A DNA stretch of 64,000 bases from Massilia rhizosphaerae (GCF_016093545.1 NZ_JADKYX010000027.1:40617-104616); one strand, 5' to 3'. Positions 34,637-44,064 are shown, numbered from the stretch's first letter. The notes: generated by a model from the letters alone, not told the origin. Translations and numbers: made by a program.

Positions 34637-35712
34637 ACAAAAAATTCTCGCCCCCGCGCCAGAGCGCATTCGATGCCCGTTTCGACGCCCAGAAGATCGC
34701 CTTCGGCCCGGTCGTGTTCCAGTGCGTGCGCTACGCGTGGAAGCGCGGCATCCTGCAGGCGGTGGCCGACGCCGGCGACACGGGCCGTTCGATCGCCGAC
34801 CTGGCGGCCCAGGGCGGCTGGAGCGCCTACGTGCTGAAGATCGTGCTGGAAACCTGCCTGTCCGCCGGCGTCGTCTACCTGGACGACGGCCGCTACGTGC
34901 TCGACAAGGCCGGCTTCTGCATCCTCACCGACCCGATCACCCAGGTCAACATCGACTTCAACCACGACGTCTGCTACCAGGCGCTGTTCGATCTCGAACG
35001 CACGCTCGACGCCGAGCGGCCGCTCGGGCTGAAGGTATTCGGCGACTGGCCCACGCTGTACGAGGGCCTGGCGCAGTTGCCCGAACCGGCGCGCACCAGC
35101 TGGCTCGCGTTCGATCATTATTATTCCGACGTGTCGTTCCCGGCCATCCTGCCCGACGTGTTCGCGACGGCGCCGCGCAAGCTGATGGACATCGGCGCCA
35201 ACACGGGCAAGTTCGCCTTGGCCGCGCTGGGCTACGACGCGGCCGTCGAGCTGCACGCCGTCGACCTGCCGGGCCAGCTGGCGGTGCTCGACGCGAACCT
35301 CGCGGCGGGCGGCGTGCGCGAGCGCGCCGTACTGCATCCGACCGACATGCTGGACGATGCGGCGGCGCTGCCGGGCGGGATGGACCTCGTCTGGATGAGC
35401 CAATTCCTCAGCTGCTTTTCGGAAGACGCGATCGCCAGCATCTTCCGCCGCGTCGCCACCGCGCTGGCCCCGCGCGGACAGGTGCTCGTGATGGACACGT
35501 TCTGGGACCGCCAGCGTTACGACATCGCGTCCTACTGCCTGATCAACACGTCGCCGTACTTCAACAATCTGGCGAGCGGCAACAGCAAGGTCTACGAGAG
35601 CGACGACTACATCCGCCTGGCGCGCGCGGCCGGCCTGGAACTGCGGACGGTGCGCGACGGTATCGGCTACTGTCATTCGCTGCTGCGCTTCGTGCGGGCG
35701 GAGCACGGCTGA
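34630..35712 (+). CDS. SAM-dependent methyltransferase (probable pigment O-methyltransferase)
   Basis: A 360-residue class I methyltransferase. An N-terminal winged-helix part (FQCVRYAWKRGILQAVADAG, SIADLAAQGGWSAYVLKIVLE) precedes the SAM-binding KLMDIGANTGKFALAALGYD and VWMSQFLSCFSEDAI. The layout resembles dimeric O-methyltransferases. It probably methylates the head-group phenol, consistent with methoxy aryl polyenes, but regiochemistry cannot be read here. It overlaps the ligase by 7 bp; the glycosyltransferase follows after one base. Confidence 0.85.
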   Translation: MLNKKFSPPRQSAFDARFDAQKIAFGPVVFQCVRYAWKRGILQAVADAGDTGRSIADLAAQGGWSAYVLKIVLETCLSAGVVYLDDGRYVLDKAGFCILTDPITQVNIDFNHDVCYQALFDLERTLDAERPLGLKVFGDWPTLYEGLAQLPEPARTSWLAFDHYYSDVSFPAILPDVFATAPRKLMDIGANTGKFALAALGYDAAVELHAVDLPGQLAVLDANLAAGGVRERAVLHPTDMLDDAAALPGGMDLVWMSQFLSCFSEDAIASIFRRVATALAPRGQVLVMDTFWDRQRYDIASYCLINTSPYFNNLASGNSKVYESDDYIRLARAAGLELRTVRDGIGYCHSLLRFVRAEHG

Positions 35713-35713
35713 C

Positions 35714-36454
35714 ATGTTCCGTCCCTGCGTCGTCATCCCCGTCTACAACCACGAGCACGCGATTCAAGGGGTGCTCGCGCAGGTGCTCGCGCATGGCCTG
35801 CCGGTGATCCTGGTCGACGACGGCTGCTCGGCCGCCTGCGCCGCGGTGCTCGACCAGCTGGCGGCCGGCCACCCGGACCGGGTCGTGCTGGAGCGCCACG
35901 CCGTCAACCTGGGCAAGGGCGGGGCGGTGCTGACCGGCTTCGCACGGGCGGAGCGCGACGGCTACAGCCACGTGCTGCAGGTCGACGCCGACGGCCAGCA
36001 CAGCGTCGCCGACGTGCCGCGCTTCCTCGCCGCCGCGCGCGCCGCGCCGGGCGCCGTCATCGCCGGCCGCCCGGTGTACGACGAATCGGTGCCCGCGCTG
36101 CGCCTGTATGCGCGCTACCTCACGCACGTCTGGGTCTGGATCAACACGCTGTCGCTGGCCATCCGCGACTCGATGTGCGGCTTCCGGGTCTACCCGGTCG
36201 CGCCGGTGCTGGCGCTGGCGCGGCGGCGCCGTCTCGGCCTGCGCATGAACTTCGACATCGAGATCCTCGTGCGCCTGTACTGGGACGGCCTCGCCATCGT
36301 CAACCTGCCGACGCGGGTCGGCTATCCGGACGATGGGGTGTCGCACTTCAAGGCGTGGACCGACAACGTCCTGATCAGCCGCCTGCACATGACCCTGTTC
36401 TTCGGCATGCTGCCGCGCATTCCTTCGCTGCTGGTGCGGGCATGGCGCAGCTAG
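35714..36454 (+). CDS. Family 2 glycosyltransferase
   Basis: A 246-residue GT-A glycosyltransferase. PCVVIPVYNHEHAIQGVL is the nucleotide-binding start, VDDGCS follows, and LQVDADGQHS is the metal-binding DxD motif. GFRVYPVAP and MNFDIEILVRLYW are typical of this group. It should attach a sugar to the aryl polyene or its lipid anchor. In several aryl polyene clusters this domain is fused to the acyltransferase that follows (ApeJ); here they are separate proteins overlapping by 13 bp. Confidence 0.86.
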   Translation: MFRPCVVIPVYNHEHAIQGVLAQVLAHGLPVILVDDGCSAACAAVLDQLAAGHPDRVVLERHAVNLGKGGAVLTGFARAERDGYSHVLQVDADGQHSVADVPRFLAAARAAPGAVIAGRPVYDESVPALRLYARYLTHVWVWINTLSLAIRDSMCGFRVYPVAPVLALARRRRLGLRMNFDIEILVRLYWDGLAIVNLPTRVGYPDDGVSHFKAWTDNVLISRLHMTLFFGMLPRIPSLLVRAWRS

Positions 36455-37395
36455 GCACGTCCGCCGGCGACGCGCGCCACTGGGCCGCCATCAACGAGGC
36501 GACCTGCGTGGCCGGCATGCGCCTGCTGTTCTGGGTCTGCCGCACGTTCGGCCGCTGGCCGTTCCGCGTCGTGCTGTACCCGGTGCTGCTGTGGTACGTG
36601 GCGACCCAGCCGCGCGCGCGGCGCGCGTCCGCCGCCTACCTGGCGCGCGTGGACATGCCGGCGGGCGCGGGCGGCGTGCTGCGTCATTTCGGCGCGTTCG
36701 CCGAAGCGATCCTCGACAGGATGCTGTTGTGGGGCGGCGCGTTCGACTTCGGCCGGGTGCGGGTGCATGGCGCCGACGCATTGCTGGACGGCGCCCGCCA
36801 GGGCCACGGCGCGCTGCTCGTGTGCGCGCACCTGGGCAATCTCGACCTGTGCCGCGCGCTGTCGCTGCGCACGCCCGGCCTGCGCGTGACGGTGCTCGTG
36901 CACACGAAGCACGCCCAGGCCTTCAACGACGTGCTGGCGCAGCTCGACCCCAGGAGCGGCCTGAATCTGCTGCAGGTGACCGAGATGGACGCGGCGATGG
37001 CGATGACGCTGTCCGAGCGCATCGGCCGCGGCGAATTCGTCGTCATCGCCGGCGACCGCGTGCCGGTGTCGGACAGCCCGCGCGTGGCGCTGGCGCCTTT
37101 CCTCGGCCGCATGGCGGCGTTCCCGATCGGCCCGTACGTGATGGCCGCGGTGCTCGGCTGCCCGCTGGCCGCGATGTTCGCCACCCGCACCGGCGACCGC
37201 TACGACGTGCACTTCGAGCCGTTGCGCGACAAGGTCGTGCTGCCGCGCCGCGACCGTGCGCAGGCGCTGGCCGGGCTGGCCGCCGCCTACGCCGCGCGCC
37301 TCGAGCATCACGCGCGCCGCTCGCCGCTCGAGTGGTTCAACTTCTACGATTTTTGGCATTTACCCGAAACGGATTTTCCCGATGCTGCTCAGTGA
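36442..37395 (+). CDS. LpxL-like lysophospholipid/lipid A acyltransferase
   Basis: A 317-residue acyltransferase of the LpxL/HtrB group. An N-terminal membrane anchor (FRVVLYPVLLWYVATQ) precedes HGALLVCAHLGNLDLCRAL, the HX4D active-site region, and later VVIAGDRVPVSDSPRVALAPF. It probably adds a fatty acyl chain to the glycosylated pigment lipid. Its start lies inside the glycosyltransferase gene, so the pair looks like a split version of the fused ApeJ protein. It overlaps the ammonia-lyase gene by 14 bp. Confidence 0.85.
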   Translation: MAQLGTSAGDARHWAAINEATCVAGMRLLFWVCRTFGRWPFRVVLYPVLLWYVATQPRARRASAAYLARVDMPAGAGGVLRHFGAFAEAILDRMLLWGGAFDFGRVRVHGADALLDGARQGHGALLVCAHLGNLDLCRALSLRTPGLRVTVLVHTKHAQAFNDVLAQLDPRSGLNLLQVTEMDAAMAMTLSERIGRGEFVVIAGDRVPVSDSPRVALAPFLGRMAAFPIGPYVMAAVLGCPLAAMFATRTGDRYDVHFEPLRDKVVLPRRDRAQALAGLAAAYAARLEHHARRSPLEWFNFYDFWHLPETDFPDAAQ

Positions 37396-38941
37396 CATCA
37401 ACACACACCGGCGCACCGTGCGCTTCGACCGCGCCCGCCTGACGCTGGAGGATATCGTCGACATCGCGCGCGGCGCTGCCCGCCCGGCGTTGTCGGAAGA
37501 TCCGGCGTTCCGCGCCGCCATCGCGCGCGGTGCCGACTTCCTCGACCGCCTGCTGCGCGAGGACGGCGTCGTGTACGGCGTCACGACCGGCTACGGCGAT
37601 TCATGCACCGTCGAGGTCCCGCTGGCGCTCGTGCCCGAGCTGCCGCACCACCTGTACACCTACCATGGCTGCGGCCTGGGCGTCCACCTGACGGCGGCGC
37701 AGGCGCGCGCCGTGATGGGGGCGCGCCTCGCGTCGCTGTCGAAAGGGTATTCCGGCGTCAGCGTCGAGCTGCTCGACCAGATCGTGCGCCTGTTCGACGC
37801 CGGCCTCGTGCCGGTGATCCCGAGCGAAGGCTCGGTCGGCGCCAGCGGCGACCTGACCCCGTTGTCCTACCTGGCCGCCGTGCTGTGCGGCGAGCGCGAA
37901 GTGCTGCGCGACGGCGCCGTGGTGCCGGCGGCGCAGGCGCTGCGCGACGCCGGCATCGCGCCGCTGCGCCTGCGCCCGAAGGAGGGGCTGGCGATCATGA
38001 ACGGCACCGCCGTCATGACCGGCCTGGCCTGTCTCGCCTGGGACCGGGCCGCGTACCTGACGCGGCTCGTCACGCGCATCACCGCGCTGGCGTCGTTCGC
38101 GCTCGACGGCAACGATCATCATTTCGACGAGACGCTGTTCGCCGTCAAGCCGCACGCGGGCATGCAGGACGTGGCGGCGTGGCTGCGCCAGGACCTGGAA
38201 TACGGCGGCCAGCTGGAACGCAACGGCAAGCGCCTGCAGGACCGCTATTCGATCCGCTGCGCGCCGCACGTCATCGGCGTGCTGGCCGACGCGCTGCCGT
38301 TCTTCCGCACCGCCATCGAGAATGAACTCAACAGCGCCAACGACAACCCGATCATCGACGCCGAGGGCGAGCGCGTGCTGCACGGCGGCCACTTCTACGG
38401 CGGCCACATCGCCTTCGCCATGGACGGCATGAAGAACGCGGTGGCGAACCTGGCCGACCTGCTGGACCGCCAGATGGCGCTGCTCGTCGACGCGCGCTAC
38501 AACGCGGGGCTGCCCGCGAACCTCTCCGGCATGCAGGGCGAGCGGGCGCCGATCAACCACGGCCTGAAGGCGCTGCAGATCAGTGCCTCCGCGTGGACGG
38601 CGGAAGCGCTCAAGCTGACGATGCCGGCGTCGGTGTTCTCGCGCTCGACCGAATGCCACAACCAGGACAAGGTCAGCATGGGCACGATCGCCGCGCGCGA
38701 CTGCCTGCGCGTGCTGGAATTGACCGAGCAGGTCGCGGCGGCCCTGCTGGTCACGGTGCGCCAGGGCGTCTGGCTGCGCCGGCGCGTCGACCCGGGCAAG
38801 GCGCTGCCGGCGCCGCTGGCGCGCATGGTCGACCTGCTGGGCCAGGACGTCGCCCCGGTCACCGAGGACCGCCGCCTCGACTCCGAACTGCGGCTGCTGC
38901 TGGACCGCATCCGCGACCAGGCCTGGAGCCTGTATGCGTAA
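37382..38941 (+). CDS. Aromatic amino acid/histidine ammonia-lyase (MIO type)
   Basis: A 519-residue lyase. The self-forming MIO cofactor comes from Ala154-Ser155-Gly156 in GSVGASGDLTPLSYLAAVL. The catalytic Tyr is in YGVTTGYGDS, and NSANDNPIID and ISASAWTAEALK complete the site. The substrate-selectivity pair aligns as Tyr-His (LYTYHGCGLG) where histidine lyases have Ser-His, so the substrate is unsettled. Within a pigment operon it probably makes a cinnamate or coumarate starter from phenylalanine or tyrosine. The start overlaps the acyltransferase; the end overlaps the thioesterase by 8 bp. Confidence 0.9.
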   Translation: MLLSDINTHRRTVRFDRARLTLEDIVDIARGAARPALSEDPAFRAAIARGADFLDRLLREDGVVYGVTTGYGDSCTVEVPLALVPELPHHLYTYHGCGLGVHLTAAQARAVMGARLASLSKGYSGVSVELLDQIVRLFDAGLVPVIPSEGSVGASGDLTPLSYLAAVLCGEREVLRDGAVVPAAQALRDAGIAPLRLRPKEGLAIMNGTAVMTGLACLAWDRAAYLTRLVTRITALASFALDGNDHHFDETLFAVKPHAGMQDVAAWLRQDLEYGGQLERNGKRLQDRYSIRCAPHVIGVLADALPFFRTAIENELNSANDNPIIDAEGERVLHGGHFYGGHIAFAMDGMKNAVANLADLLDRQMALLVDARYNAGLPANLSGMQGERAPINHGLKALQISASAWTAEALKLTMPASVFSRSTECHNQDKVSMGTIAARDCLRVLELTEQVAAALLVTVRQGVWLRRRVDPGKALPAPLARMVDLLGQDVAPVTEDRRLDSELRLLLDRIRDQAWSLYA

Positions 38942-39368
38942 GGCGAAGGCGGCGTCGCGCTGGCATGCGGAAGTCGAGATCCAGGTGCAGTTCTACGACC
39001 TGGATCCGATGGAAGTGGTCTGGCACGGCAATTACGTGAAATACCTCGAGGTGGCGCGCTGCGCGCTGCTGGACGCGATCGGCTACAACTATGCCGAGAT
39101 GAAGGCGTCCGGCTACATGTGGCCCATCGTCGACATGAACCTGCGCTACGCGGCACCCGCCACGTTCGGCCAGCGCCTGCGGCTGCGCGCCGAGATCGTC
39201 GAGTGGGAAAACCGCCTGCGGATCGACTACCTGGTCAGCGATGCCGGCACCGGCCGGCGCCTGAACCGTGCGTCGACGACGCAGGTCGCGGTCGACATCG
39301 CGAGCGGCGAGATGTGCTTCGTCTCGCCGCCCGTCCTGTTCCAGAAGCTGGGAGTGCAAGCACCATGA
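38934..39368 (+). CDS. apeK: Hotdog thioesterase of the aryl polyene cluster
   Basis: A 144-residue 4-hydroxybenzoyl-CoA-thioesterase-like hotdog. VQFYDLDPMEVVWHGNYVKYLEVAR holds the active-site Asp and the HGNY signature. It could free finished chains or edit stalled carriers; ApeK in studied clusters is the thioesterase. It overlaps the lyase by 8 bp and the LolA-like gene by 4 bp. Confidence 0.86.
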   Translation: MRKAKAASRWHAEVEIQVQFYDLDPMEVVWHGNYVKYLEVARCALLDAIGYNYAEMKASGYMWPIVDMNLRYAAPATFGQRLRLRAEIVEWENRLRIDYLVSDAGTGRRLNRASTTQVAVDIASGEMCFVSPPVLFQKLGVQAP

Positions 39369-39973
39369 AACGATTACTCGCCGCCGGCCTGCTGCTGGCA
39401 TCGATGCTGGGCGGGGCCGCGCAGGCCGCCGCGCCCGTCGCGAAGATCCAGGCCATGCTGGCCAAGCCCGAGCGGCTGTGCGGACGCTTCGAGCAGAGCA
39501 AGCACCTGGCCGGGATGAAGAAGCCGCTGGCATCCAGCGGCCGCTTCTGCGTCGTCGCCGGCAAGGGCGTCCTGTGGCGCACGCTGAAGCCGTTCGCGAA
39601 CACGCTGCGCCTGACGCGCGACGAGATCGTGCAACTGCAGGGCGAGCGCGTGGCGATGCGCATGGAGGCGAGCCGCGAGCCCACCGTCCGCATGATCAAC
39701 GGCGTGCTGTTCGCGCTGCTGTCCGGCGACCTGGGTCAGCTCGACACGCTGTTCGAGGTGGACGGCACCGTGACCGACGCCAGGTGGAAGGTGGCGCTGA
39801 AGGGGCGCAACCCGGCGCTGGCGCGCGCGATCGGCGCGATCACGCTGGACGGCGACGCCTACGTGCGCACGATCCACATGGTGGAGGAGAGCGGCGACCG
39901 CACCGACATCGTGTTCTCCGACATCAGGACCGGTCCCGACGCCGTCCTGCCCGAAGAGGCGGCCCAGCTTTGA
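39365..39973 (+). CDS. LolA-like outer-membrane lipid carrier
   Basis: A 202-residue periplasmic protein with signal peptide (RLLAAGLLLASMLGGAAQA) and the LolA-like fold pattern: LCGRFEQSKHLAGMKKPLASSGRF, GVLWRTLKPFANTLRLT, FALLSGDLGQLDTLF. It probably carries the hydrophobic pigment lipid across the periplasm between the MMPL exporter and the outer membrane. It overlaps the exporter start in a TTGA junction. Confidence 0.85.
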   Translation: MKRLLAAGLLLASMLGGAAQAAAPVAKIQAMLAKPERLCGRFEQSKHLAGMKKPLASSGRFCVVAGKGVLWRTLKPFANTLRLTRDEIVQLQGERVAMRMEASREPTVRMINGVLFALLSGDLGQLDTLFEVDGTVTDARWKVALKGRNPALARAIGAITLDGDAYVRTIHMVEESGDRTDIVFSDIRTGPDAVLPEEAAQL

Positions 39974-42333
39974 CGGCGCATCGCCGCCTGGCGCTCGCCT
40001 GGGCCCTGGTCGTGTGCCTGGTGGCCGGGCACAATGCCTGGCTGTGGCTGGGCCGGCACGTCCATCCCGACACCGACATCCTCGCGCTGCTGCCGGCCGG
40101 CGAGCGCGATCCGGTGCTGCAGCGCTCCTTCACGCACATGGTCGACAGTGCCCAGCAGCGCGTCGTCGTGCTGGTCGGCGCGGCGCGGTGGCTCGATGCC
40201 GTGCGCGCCGCCGCCGCGTTTCAGGCCGTGCTGCGCCCGCACGCGGCGTTGTTGAAAGAGGACGCCGGCGCCGACGCGCAGGCGGCGTGGCTGGACGGTT
40301 TCACGCCGCACGCGACCTTGCTGGTCGGCGCGGCGGACGAACGCGCGCTGCGCACGCAGCCGGCCGCGTACTGGAAGGAGAATGCGCTGGCCCGCGCGTA
40401 CGGCGCGTTCGGCGGGCCGAAGCTGGGCAGCTTCCGCGACGATCCGTTCGGGCTGTTCGCGGGCTGGATGCAGGAGCGCGCCGGCGAAACCCCCGTGCGT
40501 CCGCGCGACGGCCACTTGTACGTGGGCGGCGAAGGACGCGAGTACGTGCTGCTGACTTATACGCTGGCGCCGTCCGCGTTCGCGCTGGCCGCGCAGCGCG
40601 AGGCGGTGCCGTTGCTGGATGCGGCGTCCGCCGCCGCGCGCCGCGCCGTGCCGGCGGCCGAGGTGATCGAGGCCGGCGTCGTGCTGCACGCGGCGGCGGC
40701 GGGGCGCCAGGCCAGTGCCGAAGTGGAGACGATCGGCCTCGGCTCGCTGGTCGGCATCGTCGTGCTGACGTGGTTGACGTTCCGCTCGGTCAAGCCGATC
40801 GGCCTGATCGTGCTGGCGATCGGCATCGGCTTCCTCGGCGCGCTGTCCGTGTGCTGGCTCCTGTTCGGCCGCATCCATCTGCTCACGCTGGTGTTCGGCG
40901 CCAGCCTGATCGGCGTGGCCCAGGACTACGGCCTGTATTTCCTGTGCCATCGGCTCGGGGCCGGGCGCGAGCTCGACTCGGTACGGCTGCTGCGCCGCCT
41001 GCTGCCCGGCCTCGGCCTGACCTTGCTGGCCGCCGTCATCGGCTACATGGGGCTCGCGCTGACGCCGTTCCCGGGGCTGCGCCACATGGCCGTCTTTTCC
41101 GCGTGCGGCCTCGTGTTCGCCTGGCTCACCGTCGTGTGCTGGTTCCCGCAACTGATCGGTCCGGGCACGCTCGAACGGGGCTGGCTCGCGCGCCGCTACG
41201 GCGGCATCGTCGCGCGCTGGCCGCGCGTATCGATGCGGCCGTCCGTGCTGGGCGCGATCGCGCTGCTGGCCGCCGTGGCGGCCGCGGGCTGCGCGCGCCT
41301 CGGCACCGACGACGACATCCGCTCGCTGCAATCGTCGCCGGCCCGTCTCGTGCGCGACCAGATCAAGCTGGGCCGCCTGCTCGACGCGCCCACGCCCGTC
41401 CAGTACTACCTGGTGCGCGGCGCGTCGGACGAACAGGTCCTCGAGCGCGAAGAAGCCCTCAAGCGCCGCCTCGACCCGCTCGTCGCGCAAGGGGATCTCG
41501 GCGGTTACCAGGCGCTGTCGAACTGGGTGCCGTCGGCCCGCACGCAGACGGAGCGCCTGGCGTTGCTGGATGCGACCGTGCTGGCACCTGGCGGTCCGCT
41601 GGCTGCGCTGGCGCGCGAACTCGGCGCGGACGGCGACTGGGTCGCGGCCACCCGCGCGCACCTGCGCGGGCGCGCCGCGCCCATGACGGCGGACGCGTTC
41701 CTGCGCACGCCGGCCAGCGAACCGTGGCGCTACCTGTGGCTCGGCGACGTGGGCGGCGTCCACGCCAGCATCGTCGCGCTGCGCGGCATGCGTTACGCGT
41801 CGATTCCCGTGCTGGCCCAAGCGGCCGCCGGGCTGGAGGGCGTGCAATGGGTCGACAAGGTCGGCGGCATCTCGGCCGTGCTGGGACGCTACCGCGCGTA
41901 CATGGGGGCCGTCCTGCTCGGGGCATACGCGCTCGTGTACCTGGCGCTGCTGCCGCGCTACCGCGGCCGCACGTGGCGCGTGCTGGCGCCGACGGCCGCC
42001 GCGAGCGTGCTCACGCTGGCCATCCTCGGCCTGGCCGGCCAGCACCTGCAACTGTTCCACGTGCTGGCGCTGATGCTGCTGCTGGGCGTGGGCGTCGACT
42101 ACGGCATCTTCATGCAGGAAGACCGGGAGCGGGCCGACGTGGCGCCCTGGCTCGCCGTCGGCCTGTCCGCCGCCAGCACCTTGCTGTCGTTCGGCCTCCT
42201 GGCGCTGTCCGGCACGCCGGCGCTGCGCGCGTTCGGGCTCACGATGCTGTGCGGGACCGCGCTGGTCTGGCTCGCGGCCCCTTGTTTCACCGTCATCGCA
42301 AAGGAGCGCCGTGAAGCGACCGTCACTGCCTGA
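39970..42333 (+). CDS. apeM: MMPL/RND-type exporter
   Basis: A 787-residue exporter built as two repeats, each with an N-terminal membrane helix, a periplasmic loop and a bundle of five helices (VETIGLGSLVGIVVLTWLTF, LVFGASLIGVAQDYGLYFLC; then LALMLLLGVGVDYGIFMQED). Asp residues in AQDYG and GVDYG are typical proton-relay positions. It should move the finished aryl polyene lipid across the inner membrane. The start is a rare TTG at 39970: the first membrane helix begins a few residues later and no ATG or GTG lies closer, and TTGA overlaps the upstream stop. Confidence 0.88.
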   Translation: MTAHRRLALAWALVVCLVAGHNAWLWLGRHVHPDTDILALLPAGERDPVLQRSFTHMVDSAQQRVVVLVGAARWLDAVRAAAAFQAVLRPHAALLKEDAGADAQAAWLDGFTPHATLLVGAADERALRTQPAAYWKENALARAYGAFGGPKLGSFRDDPFGLFAGWMQERAGETPVRPRDGHLYVGGEGREYVLLTYTLAPSAFALAAQREAVPLLDAASAAARRAVPAAEVIEAGVVLHAAAAGRQASAEVETIGLGSLVGIVVLTWLTFRSVKPIGLIVLAIGIGFLGALSVCWLLFGRIHLLTLVFGASLIGVAQDYGLYFLCHRLGAGRELDSVRLLRRLLPGLGLTLLAAVIGYMGLALTPFPGLRHMAVFSACGLVFAWLTVVCWFPQLIGPGTLERGWLARRYGGIVARWPRVSMRPSVLGAIALLAAVAAAGCARLGTDDDIRSLQSSPARLVRDQIKLGRLLDAPTPVQYYLVRGASDEQVLEREEALKRRLDPLVAQGDLGGYQALSNWVPSARTQTERLALLDATVLAPGGPLAALARELGADGDWVAATRAHLRGRAAPMTADAFLRTPASEPWRYLWLGDVGGVHASIVALRGMRYASIPVLAQAAAGLEGVQWVDKVGGISAVLGRYRAYMGAVLLGAYALVYLALLPRYRGRTWRVLAPTAAASVLTLAILGLAGQHLQLFHVLALMLLLGVGVDYGIFMQEDRERADVAPWLAVGLSAASTLLSFGLLALSGTPALRAFGLTMLCGTALVWLAAPCFTVIAKERREATVTA

Positions 42334-42874
42334 ATCCGGCGCGCGCCTGGCCGCGCTGGCCGCCTCCCTGCTGCTGGCCGGCTGCGCCGGCGTGCCGCAA
42401 GCGCCGGCGCGCCTCGGCCTGCGCCTGCCGCCGGCCGCGCTGGGCGCCGCCATCAGCGTGCAGCAGCACCTGACCGTCGCGCGGCCCGGCGGCACGAACG
42501 ATCTCGACGTCGCGCTCGAAGTGGACGCCACGCACGTCGGCCTGGTCGGCCTGGCGTTCGGCCAGCGCGTGCTGAGCCTCGACTACGACGGGCAGGCGCT
42601 GCACGAATGGCGCCACCCGATGCTGCCGGCCGAGGTGCGCGCGGCCGATGTGCTGGAAGACCTGCAACTGACCCTGTGGCCGGCCGACGCGATCGCCAAG
42701 GCGCTGCCGGCGGGCTGGCGCATCGACGACCAGGGCCTCACGCGCGTGCTGCGCCGCGACGGCCAGGTGATCGAGACCATCACGTATGGCGGCATGCCGC
42801 GCTGGCAGGGCCGGGCGGTGCTCGACAACGTGCGCTACCACTACCGGCTGACCATCGAGTCGGCCTCCGAGTGA
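42311..42874 (+). CDS. DUF3261 outer-membrane lipoprotein
   Basis: A 187-residue lipoprotein: LAALAASLLLAGC is a clear lipobox with acylated Cys. The body (LRLPPAALGAAISVQQHLTV, LTLWPADAIAKALPAGW, VLRRDGQVIETITY) fits the DUF3261 family found beside LolA and MMPL genes of aryl polyene clusters. It probably receives or inserts the pigment at the outer membrane. The start is GTG at 42311, supported by AAGGAG just upstream and overlapping the exporter end by 23 bp. Confidence 0.83.
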   Translation: MKRPSLPESGARLAALAASLLLAGCAGVPQAPARLGLRLPPAALGAAISVQQHLTVARPGGTNDLDVALEVDATHVGLVGLAFGQRVLSLDYDGQALHEWRHPMLPAEVRAADVLEDLQLTLWPADAIAKALPAGWRIDDQGLTRVLRRDGQVIETITYGGMPRWQGRAVLDNVRYHYRLTIESASE

Positions 42875-42882
42875 GGTTTCCG

Positions 42883-44064
42883 ATGTTGTACCTGAACGAT
42901 TGCGCGCTGTTGTGCGCACTGGGCGACGAGCGCGACGCGATCGCGCGCCGCCTGCTCGACGAGGCGGAAGGGGGGCTTGCCGTGTCGGATGCGTGCTCGC
43001 CCGGCCGCCCGCTGCCGCTGGGCCGCGTGCACGCCGCGCTGCCCTCGGTCGACCATTTGCCGCTGGCGCTGCGCAGCCGCAACAACCAGCTGGCGCTGGC
43101 CGCGCTGGCAGGCATCCGGCCCGCCGTCGACGCCGCCATCGCCCGCTACGGCGCGGGCCGCGTCGGCGTCGTCGTCGGCACCAGCACGTCGGGCGTGGCC
43201 GCCACGGAAGGCGCGCTGGCGGCGCGCGCGGCCACGGGCGCGCTGCCGGACTGGTTCCATTACGGCCAGCAGGAGATGGGCGCGCCGGCCGCGTTGCTGG
43301 CGCGCGAGCTGGGCGTCGGCGGTCCGGCCTACGTCCATTCGAGCGCGTGCTCGTCGAGTGCGAAGGCGCTGGCCAGCGCGGCGCGCCTGATCCGCATGGG
43401 CTTGTGCGACGCCGTCGTCACGGGCGGCGTCGACACGCTGTGCGGCTTCACGGTGGCCGGCTTTTCGGCGCTCGAATCCGTCAGCGCGGCGCGCTGCAAT
43501 CCGCTCTCCGCCGCGCGCAACGGCATCAACCTGGGCGAGGGCGCGGCGCTGTTCCTCATGTCGCGCGAACCGGCCGCCGTGGCGTTGTGCGGCTGGGGCG
43601 AATCGTCCGACGGCCACCACATGTCGGCCCCGGACCCGGCCGGCGGCGGAGCGCGGCTGGCGATGCGCGACGCGTTGCGCCGGGCCGGCATCGAACCGGC
43701 CGACGTCGACTACATCAACCTGCACGGCACCGCGACCGTCCAGAACGACGCGATGGAGTCGCGCGCCGTCGCCGACCTGTTCGGCACGGATGTCGCGGTC
43801 AGTTCCACGAAGCCGTTCACGGGCCACACGCTGGGCGCGGCCGGCGCCGTCGAGGCGGCGTTCTGCTGGCTGGCGATGCAGGACGATAATCCGGACGGCA
43901 AGTTGCCGCCGCATTTGTGGGACGGCGCCCAGGACCCCGCGCTGCCGGCGTTGAACGTGGCACGCCCGGGCACGCGCCTGGGCCGCCCGCTGCGCTGGGC
44001 GCTCAGCAATTCGTTCGCGTTCGGCGGCTCGAACGCGACGCTCGTGTTCGGGAGGACGCGATGA
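42883..44064 (+). CDS. apeO: Beta-ketoacyl-ACP synthase, elongating (ApeO type)
   Basis: A 393-residue ketosynthase with a complete Cys-His-His triad: Cys156 in HSSACSSSAKALASA, His in YINLHGTATVQND and His in STKPFTGHTLGAAGAVE. It is the catalytic partner expected for the truncated chain-length factor at 30298. The start at 42883 lies eight bases after the lipoprotein stop. The stop overlaps the dehydratase start in ATGA. Confidence 0.91.
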   Translation: MLYLNDCALLCALGDERDAIARRLLDEAEGGLAVSDACSPGRPLPLGRVHAALPSVDHLPLALRSRNNQLALAALAGIRPAVDAAIARYGAGRVGVVVGTSTSGVAATEGALAARAATGALPDWFHYGQQEMGAPAALLARELGVGGPAYVHSSACSSSAKALASAARLIRMGLCDAVVTGGVDTLCGFTVAGFSALESVSAARCNPLSAARNGINLGEGAALFLMSREPAAVALCGWGESSDGHHMSAPDPAGGGARLAMRDALRRAGIEPADVDYINLHGTATVQNDAMESRAVADLFGTDVAVSSTKPFTGHTLGAAGAVEAAFCWLAMQDDNPDGKLPPHLWDGAQDPALPALNVARPGTRLGRPLRWALSNSFAFGGSNATLVFGRTR

